Numbered from the stretch's first letter, positions 38,009-46,844 are shown. The stretch is DNA of 51,895 nucleotides from Thermogemmatispora sp. (GCF_019683755.1 NZ_JADGHT010000002.1:1-51895), one strand, 5' to 3'. The notes: generated from the letters alone by a model not told the origin. Made by a program: numbers and translations.

Positions 38009-38024
38009 TGCTATACTAGCCTCA
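38009..38024 (+). promoter_or_regulatory. Extended -10 promoter with leaderless start
   Basis: TGC directly before TATACT (38012-38017). Seven bases after the last T is the A of the DUF503 ATG at 38024, exactly where transcription should begin. No ribosome site precedes this ATG, so a leaderless mRNA is likely. Confidence 0.6.
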
Positions 38025-38314
38025 TGGTCGTGGGAGTCTGTCAAATCACATTGCATCTGCCGTCGTGCCACTCGCTCAAGGCCAAACGGCAGGTTCTCAA
38101 ATCGATCATGGCGCGCGTGCGCAATCAGTTCGAGGTAGCGATCGCCGAGGTGGATGGACATGATCGCTGGCAGATCGCGCACCTGGGGCTGTGCTATGTG
38201 AGCACCAGCAGTCAACACGCCGAAGAGGTGCTTGATCATGTCTGGCGCTTCATCGAGGAGACACGCCCCGATGTGATTGTGACCGACGCCAGGACCGAAA
38301 TTATGAGCTGGTGA
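38024..38314 (+). CDS. DUF503 (YlxP-like) protein
   Basis: A 96-residue protein of the DUF503/YlxP family, often found near ribosome-binding factor genes; its function is not settled. The family pattern is clear: VVGVCQITLHLPSCHSLKAKRQVLKSIMARVRNQFEVAIAEVDGHDRWQIAHLGLCYVS in successive parts. It is followed after 63 bases by the GT26 gene in the same direction. Its start coincides with the predicted transcription start. Confidence 0.88.
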   Translation: MVVGVCQITLHLPSCHSLKAKRQVLKSIMARVRNQFEVAIAEVDGHDRWQIAHLGLCYVSTSSQHAEEVLDHVWRFIEETRPDVIVTDARTEIMSW

Positions 38315-38377
38315 TGGTGATGCCCGCCCCCGCCAGGCTCGCCTCATCGAGCTGAGCATCAGAGAAGCAAGACAGGC

Positions 38378-39193
38378 ATGATGTCATCACTAGAGCACGT
38401 GGCGAGCACGCCTAGCCAGAGCCGGAGGGGAATACGCTCCGTCTCTGTGCTCGGCGTGCGTATCGATCGCGTTACGCAGGAGGAGGCTCTCGCCTTTATT
38501 GAGGAGCAGATCCGCCGCCGGCGCGCCAGCGGCAACTGTTTGCCCTGTTGTCAGATCGTGACTGTCAACCCAGAGTTCGTGATGGAGGCGCAGCGTAATC
38601 CCGCCTTTCGCAGGGCTATCAATGAGGCCGCTTTGAACGTGCCTGATGGCATTGGCGTGGTCTGGGCCACACGCTACCTGGGCCAGCCCGCCCCGGAGCG
38701 CATTACAGGCACTGATCTAATTCCGGCTCTGGCGGAGCGCTGCGCCGCCCACGGTTATCGCCTCTATTTGCTAGGCGCCGCTCCCGGCGTAGCCGAGGCT
38801 ACTGCCGCTCGCCTCTGCGCGCGCTTTCCCGGCTTACAGATCGCCGGTACTTACGCCGGTTCGCCTGACCCTGCCGAAGAGGAGGCGATTCTGCAGCGTC
38901 TGGCCGCCGCTCAGGCTGACCTGCTCTGCGTGGCCTACGGCGCTCCCGCTCAGGAGCTGTGGATCTGGCGCAATCTGTCGCGCTTGCCGGTGGCTGTGGC
39001 AATGGGAGTTGGCGGCGCCTTCGATTTCCTTTCGGGCCGTAAGAAGCGGGCACCCCGCGCCTGGCAGCGCCTGGGCCTGGAATGGCTCTATCGCCTCTAT
39101 CGCGAGCCGTGGCGCTGGCGCCGCATGCTGGCTCTGCCCCGCTTTGCACTGGTGGTCATCTTCACGGGACGAGGAAGGCAGTCACAGGCATGA
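38378..39193 (+). CDS. WecG/TagA/CpsF family glycosyltransferase (GT26)
   Basis: A 271-residue GT26 enzyme; the family transfers N-acetylmannosamine or related sugars to a lipid-linked sugar. Key segments: VTVNPEFVMEAQRNPAFRRAINEAALNVPDGIGVVW, RITGTDLIPAL, YLLGAAPGVAE, GAPAQELWI and VGGAFDFLSGRKKRAPRAWQRLGLEWLYRLYREPWRWRR in successive blocks. The Asp in NVPDG is the proposed catalytic residue. The stop overlaps the start of the heptose kinase gene (ATGA). It probably makes a cell-surface polymer. Confidence 0.92.
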   Translation: MMSSLEHVASTPSQSRRGIRSVSVLGVRIDRVTQEEALAFIEEQIRRRRASGNCLPCCQIVTVNPEFVMEAQRNPAFRRAINEAALNVPDGIGVVWATRYLGQPAPERITGTDLIPALAERCAAHGYRLYLLGAAPGVAEATAARLCARFPGLQIAGTYAGSPDPAEEEAILQRLAAAQADLLCVAYGAPAQELWIWRNLSRLPVAVAMGVGGAFDFLSGRKKRAPRAWQRLGLEWLYRLYREPWRWRRMLALPRFALVVIFTGRGRQSQA

Positions 39194-40218
39194 TGCAGCC
39201 AGAGCTTGACTCCAGCAGGCTTGAACACCTGCGCTCTCTTATTTCCTCTTTCGCCGGCAAGCGCGTGCTGGTCATCGGCGATATGGTCGCTGATGAGTAT
39301 TTGATTGGGCGCCCGACCCGCATCGCGCGTGAGGCTCCGGTCTTGATCCTCGAGCTGAGCGAGGAGCGCACAATCCCAGGCGGCGCTACCAATGTAGCCG
39401 TCAATGCGCGCGCCCTGGGAGCCGAGGTCTTTTTAGCTGGTGTGGTTGGCGATGATGCCCCCGGCGCCCGCCTTCGCCAGGCAATCCGCGATTGGGGCAT
39501 CCACCAGGAAGGCCTCTTTACCGATCCCAGTCGCCCAACATCTACAAAGACACGTATTCTGGCCGGCAGTCCGCAAGTAGTGCGTCAGCACATCGTGCGC
39601 CTGGACCGCGTCGATACGTCGGAGGTCACAGAACCCTGCAAGAGCCAGATCATCGCTTATATTCAGCGCATGCTCCCCTCGATGGACGCAGTCATGGTCG
39701 CCGACTACGAGAATGGCGTCATTAGTCCCGATATCATCGCTGCTTGCTTGCCTTTGGCGCGCGAACTGGGCAAGATTATCGTGGTCGATTCGCATGGCTC
39801 GCTTTTCCGCTTCCAGGGTGTCACAGCCTTGACTCCTAACCAGCCGGAGGCCGAGGCCACGCTAGGCATGACGATCCATAATGAGGAGGAGCTGAACGAG
39901 GCAGGGCGGCGCCTACTGGAGGGCAGCCAGGCCCGCGGTGTGCTCATCACGCGCGGAAGCGAGGGTATGAGCCTGTTCGAGATCGGCAAGGAGCCGCTGC
40001 ATTTGCCGGTTTATCGTCTGAATCGCCACAGCAGCGAGGTGGTTGATACCAATGGTGCTGGCGATACAGTGGCCGCAACTTTCACGCTGGCCCTGACCGC
40101 TGGCGCCACGATGGCTGAGGCCGCCTTTCTTTCGAACGTCGCCGCCGCACTGGTGGTGCGTCGCCTCGGCTGCGCCAGCAATACACCTGAAGAATTAATG
40201 GATGCTTTGCATGAGTAA
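39190..40218 (+). CDS. Heptose-7-phosphate kinase-like protein (HldE1/RfaE1)
   Basis: A 342-residue PfkB-family kinase matching the N-terminal domain of HldE, which phosphorylates D-glycero-D-manno-heptose 7-phosphate at C1. Motifs: VLVIGDMVADEYLIGRPTRIAREAPVLI, the PGGATNVAVNARALGA sugar-binding signature, LTPNQPEAE, and the anion-hole catalytic motif DTNGAGDTVAA with its Asp base. The real start at 39190 overlaps the GT26 stop; the track start is a shadow. The stop lies 8 bases inside the next gene. Confidence 0.88.
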   Translation: MMQPELDSSRLEHLRSLISSFAGKRVLVIGDMVADEYLIGRPTRIAREAPVLILELSEERTIPGGATNVAVNARALGAEVFLAGVVGDDAPGARLRQAIRDWGIHQEGLFTDPSRPTSTKTRILAGSPQVVRQHIVRLDRVDTSEVTEPCKSQIIAYIQRMLPSMDAVMVADYENGVISPDIIAACLPLARELGKIIVVDSHGSLFRFQGVTALTPNQPEAEATLGMTIHNEEELNEAGRRLLEGSQARGVLITRGSEGMSLFEIGKEPLHLPVYRLNRHSSEVVDTNGAGDTVAATFTLALTAGATMAEAAFLSNVAAALVVRRLGCASNTPEELMDALHE

Positions 40219-40825
40219 CTGCGGAGAATCCGATCTAACAATCGGCAGTGTCGGCATCCACAGCGCCGCAGGAGCTTCTCACTCTTCTTACGGTACTGGG
40301 GCACTGGCGGCAACACAGGCTAAGATTATGGAACGCGAGCAGTTAGCAGCGCTGGTGCATCGGCGTCAGCAAGCTGGAGAGCGCGCCGTTTTCACCAACG
40401 GCTGCTTTGATCTGCTCCACCTCGGTCATGTGCGCTATCTTCAGGAGGCTCGCGCTCTGGGTGACTTCCTGATTGTTGCTCTTAACAGCGATGAGAGTGT
40501 GCGAACGCTGAAGGGTCCTGGGCGGCCGCTGGTTCCCCAGGAAGAGCGAGCGGAGATCCTGGCTGCCCTGGCTTGTGTCGACTATGTGACTATCTTTGAG
40601 GAGCCAACGGCCTGTGACCTGGTGACCCTGCTGCGCCCAGCGATCTATGTGAAAGGAGGCGACTATGCCGCCTCCTCGACAGAGGCTAATCCCGGCCAGC
40701 CTGATTTTAGCCGCCTACCAGAAGCCAGAATAGTCCAGACCTATGGTGGCAGCGTGCGCCTGATCCCATATCTGGCACACCACTCGACAACAGAGCTGAT
40801 CATGGCTATTAAGCGCCTGCCATGA
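40211..40825 (+). CDS. Heptose-1-phosphate adenylyltransferase-like (RfaE2)
   Basis: A nucleotidyltransferase matching the C-terminal domain of HldE, which makes ADP-heptose. The cytidylyltransferase motif is FTNGCFDLLHLGHVRYLQ, followed by LIVALNSDESVRTLKG and YVKGGDYA. The ATG at 40211 overlaps the kinase gene by 8 bases; the conserved domain begins near an in-frame ATG at 40328, which is an equally good start and would remove a low-complexity leader. With the kinase and a GmhA-type isomerase it would form most of the ADP-heptose pathway. Confidence 0.85.
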   Translation: MSNCGESDLTIGSVGIHSAAGASHSSYGTGALAATQAKIMEREQLAALVHRRQQAGERAVFTNGCFDLLHLGHVRYLQEARALGDFLIVALNSDESVRTLKGPGRPLVPQEERAEILAALACVDYVTIFEEPTACDLVTLLRPAIYVKGGDYAASSTEANPGQPDFSRLPEARIVQTYGGSVRLIPYLAHHSTTELIMAIKRLP

Positions 40826-41047
40826 CCGCTGATTTTGATCAGTCGATATTGTGCTTGTTGAATTTGCTCGCACTAACCTGGTTAGCTGGCCCACGTTGAC
40901 CTGAACCACCTGGTTCGGGGTACGCTCCTTAGTCAGCGTAGTCAGTAGCAGACCGCTAGCCCTGACCTACCAGTCGATTGTGCTGTGGCCTGCCAGTTAG
41001 CCAAGGCCCAAGTTTTAAATCGCATGGAGATAGGATCGGTCCAACCT

Positions 41048-42853
41048 ATGGCAGATTATGAAGCACAGCAATCTACTCATGCAGAAAACGAAGTTGAGCG
41101 ATTGCAGGCGCAGAAAGACTCTTTGCCGCTCATCACAGTAGGTATCGGCACATCTGGAACACCAGGCACGCCAGCAGCAGAAGGAGAGCTACCGCTACCA
41201 GTGGCGCTAGAGCAGGTAGAACAGCAGAGCGAGGCGAAGGCCGCGCCCGCATCCACCGTGGCAGTCTCCTCTAGCCCTCACGGCCAGGTGGCGCGCGGGG
41301 CGTCGTTGGTCATGCTCGGCAACTTGGGGAGCAGCATCATGGGAATGGTGCGCCAGATCGTGATTGCGGCCCTGGGCAAAAGTATCGCCGGGCCATTTTT
41401 GGCCGCTAGCGTCTCCATGCAGACCTTTTATGACTTTGTGATTAACGGCGCAGTCGATAAGGCTCTTATCCCTACGTTCAGTGACTACGTTGCCCCCGAG
41501 AAACGCCAGGAGTTTCGCCAGCTTGTCTTTACGCTGGTGAATGTTGTCACGCTTCTCATGCTGCTGATCGCCACGGGCTATGCCTTGCTCGCACCATTCT
41601 TCGTCAATTTCATTGCTCAGGGCTACACGGGGGCGGAGAGAACACTGACCCTGCACTACTCGCAGATCATTTTCTTCTCCCTGGTTGGCCTGGGACCATT
41701 TTCCGTGCTTTTAGCCGCTCTGTATACCTTGCGAGAGTTCGGCTGGCCAGCCTTCGCGACCGCCGCCTTCCACATCGGGATCATTATTGGCGTCATTGTC
41801 GGTGCTCTGGTGGGCGAGCAGCACTTTGGCCAGTATGGCATCGCCTGCGGCGTGCTGCTGGGAGCCGCGGGCGAGATCCTCTTGCTTTTACCAGGCATCC
41901 GGCGTCAGAAGCTCGGCTATCTCTTCACTTTTCATGTGCGCCACCCAGGCATTCCACGCATTCTAAAGCTCTATGCTCCAGTGGCTGTCAGTTATTTTGT
42001 CCTCAATGTGTTGCTGGCTAACTTCGATCTGCATCTGGCCTCGCTGACTCCCGGCGACGGGGCAGCCAATGTCACCGCTTTGCAAAACGCTACGCGCTTG
42101 CTGCAGTTTCCGGTCGGGCTGGTGGCCTCGGCCCTGGCCTTTTCGATTCTGCCGCTGCTCTCAGTGCAGGCCAATGCAGGCGAGGAGGAGCAATTCAAAG
42201 AGACGCTGATGGCCGGTATCCGCCTGGGCTTGCTGGTCATGATTCCGGCGGCCCTGGGGCTGATCATTCTGCGCCAACCGATCTGCGATCTCATTTATCG
42301 CCACGGTCGCTATACTCAGCATGATACCATTCTGGCAGCGACAGCCTTGCAGAATTACGCCTACCAGTTACCCTTTGTGGCTATTGATCAGCTACTGATG
42401 GCCGCTTTCTTTGCACGCAAAAATACCGTCGTGCCGGTTGCCGTGGGCTTCATTACGATTTTTGGGTACCTCGCTGTCGCTCTGCCGGGATACAGCACAA
42501 TTGGCATGCCCGCCCTGGCTTTCGCCAATACGGTGCAAAATTCTTCGCACGCGCTGATCCTGCTCCTGATCTGGCGCATACAGCATGGCTCGCTTCGCCT
42601 GCGTAAGACTCTGCCAGCCTTGGGGAAAATCTTGCTGGCAGCCGCCATTATGAGCGTTACCGCCTGGCTGCTACAGATGGGCCTGGGACATCTGCCGCTC
42701 TTCTCGTCGGCGACGACTTTAGGCGCCTTCCTGACGGTGGTTGTCACCGGTGGGCTGGCTGTCGCAGTCTACTTTTCCTGTATTCTCGTGCTGCGAGTTG
42801 AGGAGATTCACCTACTCACCCGCGCTGTGATGGCCAAGCTGGGAAAGAAATAG
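41048..42853 (+). CDS. murJ: Lipid II flippase MurJ
   Basis: MurJ flips lipid II across the membrane for peptidoglycan synthesis. The MATE/MOP-type fold is evident: about 14 membrane helices, starting with ARGASLVMLGNLGSSIMGMVRQIVI, and family segments AASVSMQTFYDFVINGAVDKALIPTF and FPVGLVASALAFSILPLLS. A 65-residue acidic, Pro/Ala-rich cytoplasmic leader precedes the first helix. No strong ribosome site marks the start; 41048 is preferred over GTG 40985 and ATG 41024. It may also export precursors for the surface glycan encoded just upstream. Confidence 0.9.
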   Translation: MADYEAQQSTHAENEVERLQAQKDSLPLITVGIGTSGTPGTPAAEGELPLPVALEQVEQQSEAKAAPASTVAVSSSPHGQVARGASLVMLGNLGSSIMGMVRQIVIAALGKSIAGPFLAASVSMQTFYDFVINGAVDKALIPTFSDYVAPEKRQEFRQLVFTLVNVVTLLMLLIATGYALLAPFFVNFIAQGYTGAERTLTLHYSQIIFFSLVGLGPFSVLLAALYTLREFGWPAFATAAFHIGIIIGVIVGALVGEQHFGQYGIACGVLLGAAGEILLLLPGIRRQKLGYLFTFHVRHPGIPRILKLYAPVAVSYFVLNVLLANFDLHLASLTPGDGAANVTALQNATRLLQFPVGLVASALAFSILPLLSVQANAGEEEQFKETLMAGIRLGLLVMIPAALGLIILRQPICDLIYRHGRYTQHDTILAATALQNYAYQLPFVAIDQLLMAAFFARKNTVVPVAVGFITIFGYLAVALPGYSTIGMPALAFANTVQNSSHALILLLIWRIQHGSLRLRKTLPALGKILLAAAIMSVTAWLLQMGLGHLPLFSSATTLGAFLTVVVTGGLAVAVYFSCILVLRVEEIHLLTRAVMAKLGKK

Positions 42854-43074
42854 GGTTCTTACCAACCTTTCTCTGGCCAGCCTCGCTCAGTCGTGCGCCC
42901 CTGCCCGGCCAGCGCGGCCAGAGCCAGCTACAGTGGTCAGGACCAGGGAAACGGGCTGAGCAGGCTCGCCAGCTCTCTCAGCTTGTAGATAACAGCCGCC
43001 AGGGATGTAGTGCCAGCAGCTCAGGTGACTCAGTCAATCAGTAAAGGCAGCCGCGCAGTGAGGTTGGCAGAGCT

Positions 43075-43986
43075 TCAGATCACGTAAATGTTCCCTGCAC
43101 GCCAGGTATCGACGGCGTGCTCAACTGCCCGAATATAGGCTTTCTCGTCGTTGTGATCGGCAGCCGGTGCATACTTGGGTATGATCTGCTCAATGGTTAC
43201 AAGCCCCCACTGGGCTACGTAAAGATTGCGAATCAGCTTGTACCACTGGAGGAACCCATCCTCCCAGCTATACATGATGGCAAAACCGTGACCGTCGGGG
43301 CTGGTACAGGGGCGAGTAGGAATACAGCGGATGTTGCCGAGCGATTTAGTTTCACGCGCCACTCCCTGGGTGCCAAAGGTACTTTCATGCATAAAGAAGG
43401 CCAGCGCGTAGACTGGGTCGATGCCATATTGCACCCCATAATCGTAGAGGGCCTTCCCTTTGCCCGCCGCAGGCGAATGATAGGCCGCCAGCACCTTATT
43501 AATAAAGTCGACGGTGATGGTTGGTTTCCCCAGAACCGAGTAGGGACCCGGATGAGAGGGAATGCTTTGTTTGGGAGGCAGCGGGCCGGTACTGGCCTCC
43601 CAGGTGTTGAAGGCATCGAAAGAACCCCCAATCTGGACAGGATAGACCTGGCCAGGTACGGTGACAAGATCGAGATGAGCGCTCCTTTCATAAAGGACGG
43701 CGCTTAGCATGACCAGCAGACCAAGCACTACAGCGCTCAGGCAGAGTAAAAAAGGCCCAAGCCAGTGCCCGTGCGCTCGTAGCAGCCCCGGAGCCGGGAC
43801 AGGGCGGCTTTCTGGCAATTGAATGGTGGTCACCGGCATCGGTGATCGCCCCCGTTTATACGGGGGCTCCGTGACTACTCCATCGTCCGAGGGCAGGATG
43901 CGCGTCGCCCTGCGCCGCGGCGGCTCAAATAAGAGCGGTTGTTCTTCTGATCGGCTATTGCGTCCGTAGCTGCTCCCGTTAGCCAT
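43075..43986 (-). CDS. Membrane-anchored glucosaminidase-domain protein
   Basis: A 303-residue protein with a basic, Pro-rich cytoplasmic N-terminus, one membrane helix (about 76-98) and an extracellular lysozyme-like domain of the glucosaminidase type (YGIDPVYALAFFMHESTFGTQG with the catalytic-type Glu, then SLGNIRC and YSWEDGFLQWYKLI). It probably cuts peptidoglycan at the cell surface. The ATG at 43986 follows AAGAGG; the track start at 44136 is too early. A promoter and a possible operator lie just upstream. Confidence 0.8.
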   Translation of the reverse strand: MANGSSYGRNSRSEEQPLLFEPPRRRATRILPSDDGVVTEPPYKRGRSPMPVTTIQLPESRPVPAPGLLRAHGHWLGPFLLCLSAVVLGLLVMLSAVLYERSAHLDLVTVPGQVYPVQIGGSFDAFNTWEASTGPLPPKQSIPSHPGPYSVLGKPTITVDFINKVLAAYHSPAAGKGKALYDYGVQYGIDPVYALAFFMHESTFGTQGVARETKSLGNIRCIPTRPCTSPDGHGFAIMYSWEDGFLQWYKLIRNLYVAQWGLVTIEQIIPKYAPAADHNDEKAYIRAVEHAVDTWRAGNIYVI

Positions 43987-43999
43987 GCACAGGCCTCTT

Positions 44000-44013
44000 A
44001 GAACTTTTGTTCT
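44000..44013 (-). promoter_or_regulatory. GAAC-N4-GTTC inverted repeat (LexA-box-like)
   Basis: AGAAC TTTT GTTCT, a perfect 5-bp inverted repeat with a 4-base centre, between the predicted transcription start and the ATG of the glucosaminidase gene. It fits the Gram-positive LexA/DinR core GAAC-N4-GTTC. It could also be only a small hairpin. Confidence 0.35.
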
Positions 44014-44038
44014 TGTCTTGCAATGCAAAGGCGTGGCT

Positions 44039-44068
44039 ATTGTAGCACAGTGCCTCGCACGGATGCAA
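44039..44068 (-). promoter_or_regulatory. Promoter of the glucosaminidase gene
   Basis: Minus strand TTGCAT, 18-base spacer ending TGC, then TACAAT (extended -10). The predicted start near 44032 gives a leader of about 46 bases. Confidence 0.6.
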
Positions 44069-44464
44069 GGAGTAACTGCATGCTGTGCAGCGATGGGTTG
44101 ACATCTATTTGTACTTGTCCTGGCACTAGAGAGCATACCATAGACCTGCTAAAAATGCCAGTTGAGGCCCTTGATTACAAGGGAAGAGAGTCACTACTTT
44201 CAGGTAACTTCTGCCCTGGCTGTGCTGTCAGTAGGATTGCTGACAACTAGAGGCGCCTGTCCACCGTACTTCCCACTAGGAACTTTGCATTGCGGCAAAG
44301 CTTGTAGCCTGAGCTTGGACCAGTCTGCTTGGAGTAGACAGGGTATCAGACCTGGGCGTCTTCTGATAGAGGCCAGCTCAGGTTATGGCGCATCCAGGCG
44401 CCGACAAAAGGAAAAAAAGAGGCAAGGGAGTACATTAGCCAGGAGACGAGGAAAGAGGAAAACG
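44069..44464 (+). other. Long leader region of terC
   Basis: About 400 bases without a gene. It contains several possible hairpins: CCCTTG-ATTA-CAAGGG at 44168-44183 and CTTTGC/GCAAAG near 44284-44300. The stretch TTGGAGTAGACAGGG (near 44329) faintly recalls the start of yybP-ykoY manganese riboswitches, but the rest does not match. Confidence 0.4.
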
Positions 44465-45304
44465 GTGCTGGAATTCCTTGGTGCTATTGGCGGTATTGTT
44501 CTGATTGACCTGGTACTTAGTGGCGATAACGCTCTGGTCATCGGCGCGGCGGCGGCTCGTTTACCACGGCGAGAACGCTGGCTGGCTATTCTGCTGGGAG
44601 GTGGTGGCGCAGTGGTTTTGCGTATCCTTTTTGCAGTGGCTGCGACTCTGCTGTTGACCATACCGCTTCTACAGGCGGTGGGGGGCGCGGTGCTTCTTTA
44701 CATCGCGCTTCATTTGCTGATGGAACGGATTAATCATCCGGACAAAGATGCAACGCCAGCCAGTCCTCACGGCGCCGCTCAGCCTCAGTCTGGGACCGGA
44801 GCGCCAGCGAGGGAAGGTATGCCTTCCCTGTGGCAGGCTCTGCTCACTATCATCATCGCAGATGTCACAATGAGCCTGGATAATGTGATTGCCGTCGGAG
44901 CCTTGGCTCATGGCAATCTGCTCTTGCTAGCGGCGGGTATCTTCTTGAGCCTGCTCATTCTGCTCTTTGGAAGCGCTCTGGTTGCAGAGCTGATCGGACG
45001 TCTTCCCTGGCTGCTTGATCTGGCGGCGCTGGTGCTGGGCTGGACAGCGGGACATATGATCCTGGGTGATCTGCGCCTGGGGCCATTCCTCAAGCAGGCC
45101 TGGTGGAGCGAGTATGTCATCTACGCCCTCTGTCTTGGTCTGGTGCTGGCCGTCGATGTCGCGCTGCGGCTGCGCGCCCGTCGCTCGTCTTCTCCGGTTG
45201 CCGTTTCTTCTCCATCTGCGACACCGGCAGGATCGCAGCCCGCAGCAACAGGTACCTCTCGAGATCAGGCGCTCCCCCAGCGAGGGACCAATGAACGATC
45301 TTAG
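44465..45304 (+). CDS. TerC-family membrane protein (YjbE/YkoY type)
   Basis: A 279-residue integral membrane protein with about seven helices. The two inverted metal-site motifs are LIDLVLSGDNALVIG and IIADVTMSLDNVIAVG, both with the conserved Asp residues. Related proteins export Mn2+ or help load it into secreted enzymes. The start is GTG at 44465, after AAAGAGG; the ATG in the track lies 300 bases upstream in unlikely sequence. The C-terminus is a Ser/Pro/Ala-rich tail. It overlaps the DedA gene by 14 bases. Confidence 0.88.
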   Translation: MLEFLGAIGGIVLIDLVLSGDNALVIGAAAARLPRRERWLAILLGGGGAVVLRILFAVAATLLLTIPLLQAVGGAVLLYIALHLLMERINHPDKDATPASPHGAAQPQSGTGAPAREGMPSLWQALLTIIIADVTMSLDNVIAVGALAHGNLLLLAAGIFLSLLILLFGSALVAELIGRLPWLLDLAALVLGWTAGHMILGDLRLGPFLKQAWWSEYVIYALCLGLVLAVDVALRLRARRSSSPVAVSSPSATPAGSQPAATGTSRDQALPQRGTNERS

Positions 45305-45992
45305 CGATAAGGCACTGACCAAGTTAGTGGAGTTCTATGAGCAGTATGGTTATGCCGCCGCGCTGCTGGGAGCCTTGAGTGAGAATACGGCTCTGCTGGG
45401 GTTGTTATTGCCGGGCGGTTCCCTGGCTCTGCTGGCCGCTTTCCTGGCTCGCACGGGTCAGCTCGAGATTGTTGGTGTGTTCTTCTGTGTCTGGCTAGGT
45501 ACTGTGCTCGGCTACCACTGCGACTATCTTGTGGGACGCCTGCTGTTGGTTAAGGCCTTGCATCGCCGTCTCCCCCGCTCTGTTGACCGGCGCTGGCGCC
45601 TGGCCGCTCGCTTGCGGTTGGCGCGGCGTTGGCTTCAGCGTCATGGAGGTAAGGCGATCCTGCTCTCCCATCTGGTCGGCCATATGCGCTCATTGACTGC
45701 TATGAGTGCTGGTATGCTGGCCATGCGCTACCGGCGCTTCCTGCTGTGGGAACTGCTGGCCGCCGGCTTGTGGAGCCTACTCTACTGCGGCCTCGGCTAC
45801 CTGCTGGCCAGTGAGTACGCTCTGCTGAGCCGGTTGCTTCAAGGCAGCAGTTGGGCGCTTCTCTTGCTGCTGCTCGGCTTTGGCATGGCCTGGCTCACTG
45901 CCCGATCTCTGAGTCAGGGAAGCCGACGAGGTCGCAGGAACAGACAGGTAGGCTCACGCCCTCTCGCCAAGACGGAGCAGCGCTTGCCTTGA
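45291..45992 (+). CDS. DedA-family membrane protein
   Basis: A 233-residue DedA/VTT-domain protein; the family includes undecaprenyl-phosphate and phospholipid flippases. Visible segments are LLGLLLPGGSLALLAAFLA, GTVLGYHCDYLVGR, HGGKAILLSHLVGHMRSLTAMSAGMLAMRYRRFLLWE, with the membrane-re-entrant GxxR-like region somewhat altered (HLVGHMRS rather than RFxPxxR). The ATG at 45291 overlaps terC, so the two are co-translated. The basic C-terminal tail is cytoplasmic. Confidence 0.85.
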   Translation: MNDLSDKALTKLVEFYEQYGYAAALLGALSENTALLGLLLPGGSLALLAAFLARTGQLEIVGVFFCVWLGTVLGYHCDYLVGRLLLVKALHRRLPRSVDRRWRLAARLRLARRWLQRHGGKAILLSHLVGHMRSLTAMSAGMLAMRYRRFLLWELLAAGLWSLLYCGLGYLLASEYALLSRLLQGSSWALLLLLLGFGMAWLTARSLSQGSRRGRRNRQVGSRPLAKTEQRLP

Positions 45993-46191
45993 TCAGTTAA
46001 CCAGGCCTGGCCCGCCTCCCGTCACTGGATCAAGGGTAGCTTGCCGGTCTGCGGCTCAAGTGGCTCTTACCTGGGCTACCTTTTTGTTCTCCCCGCTTAC
46101 TATCTCCTGCTCCTCTATCGCGCTCGTCTATCGCTGGCCTCTCTGTGCCAGGTTTCGCTCCAGAACGGCTGCCCTCAACCGGAGCGATGGC

Positions 46192-46221
46192 TTGCCCCAT
46201 TTCTCTGGAGTAGACTATAAT
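46192..46221 (+). promoter_or_regulatory. padR promoter
   Basis: TTGCCC, 18-base spacer, perfect TATAAT, about 60 bases before the padR ATG. Confidence 0.6.
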
Positions 46222-46280
46222 GAGAGCATAGACCGCGCCAGCCAGCCAGAGGCCAGGTCGTTGCACGAGAGGAGCGGCGT

Positions 46281-46844
46281 ATGCACGTCAGCGAGCCTGC
46301 CGAATATGCCATTCTGGGGCTGCTGGAGGCGCGCCCCATGCATGGCTATGAGATGTTCCAGCATTTCCAGGGCGGCACGCTGGGCCAGATTGTCCACCTG
46401 GAAATGAGCCAGATGTACGCTTTTCTTAAGAAGCTGGAGCGGCTCAACTATATTGCTGCGAAGCTGGAGCCACAAGGCTCGCGCCCCCCACGGAAGGTTT
46501 TTCACCTTACCTCCGCTGGCAGGGATTATTTCCGCCACTGGTTGACAGAGCCGGTCGAGCGCCCGCGCGATATTCGTATCCTCTTCTTACTGAAGCTGTA
46601 TTTTATCCGGCATGTTTTGCCTGAAGAGATGCCCGCGCTGATCGAGCGCCAGATCGCCGCTTGTCAGGCCTTCCTGCGCCATCTCGAAGAGTTACCAAAG
46701 GGCCAGGAGCAGCGCGCACCCGCTCAGGACCTGACCTTCTTCGATCGCGTCGTGCTCCGCAGCCGCATTCATCAGACACGTGCTCTGATCGCCTGGCTGC
46801 AAGAGCTGCTGCACGATTATAGTCCCGTGGGGACCTCTTCATAG
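46281..46844 (+). CDS. PadR-family transcriptional regulator
   Basis: A 187-residue regulator. The PadR winged helix is clear: EYAILGLLEARPMHGYEMFQHF, MSQMYAFLKKLERLNYIAAKL and RKVFHLTSAGRDYFRHWL. The longer C-terminal helical domain is the AphA-type dimerisation region. PadR proteins usually repress a neighbouring efflux or stress gene; none is adjacent here, so the target is unknown. A well-formed promoter precedes it, and GGAGCGGCGT is the likely ribosome site. Confidence 0.88.
   Translation: MHVSEPAEYAILGLLEARPMHGYEMFQHFQGGTLGQIVHLEMSQMYAFLKKLERLNYIAAKLEPQGSRPPRKVFHLTSAGRDYFRHWLTEPVERPRDIRILFLLKLYFIRHVLPEEMPALIERQIAACQAFLRHLEELPKGQEQRAPAQDLTFFDRVVLRSRIHQTRALIAWLQELLHDYSPVGTSS

Noticed and set aside
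44325-44420. yybP-ykoY manganese riboswitch before terC
   Set aside because: Only the GGAGTAG-like stretch fits; the downstream conserved segments of the motif are not found, so it is not annotated as a riboswitch.
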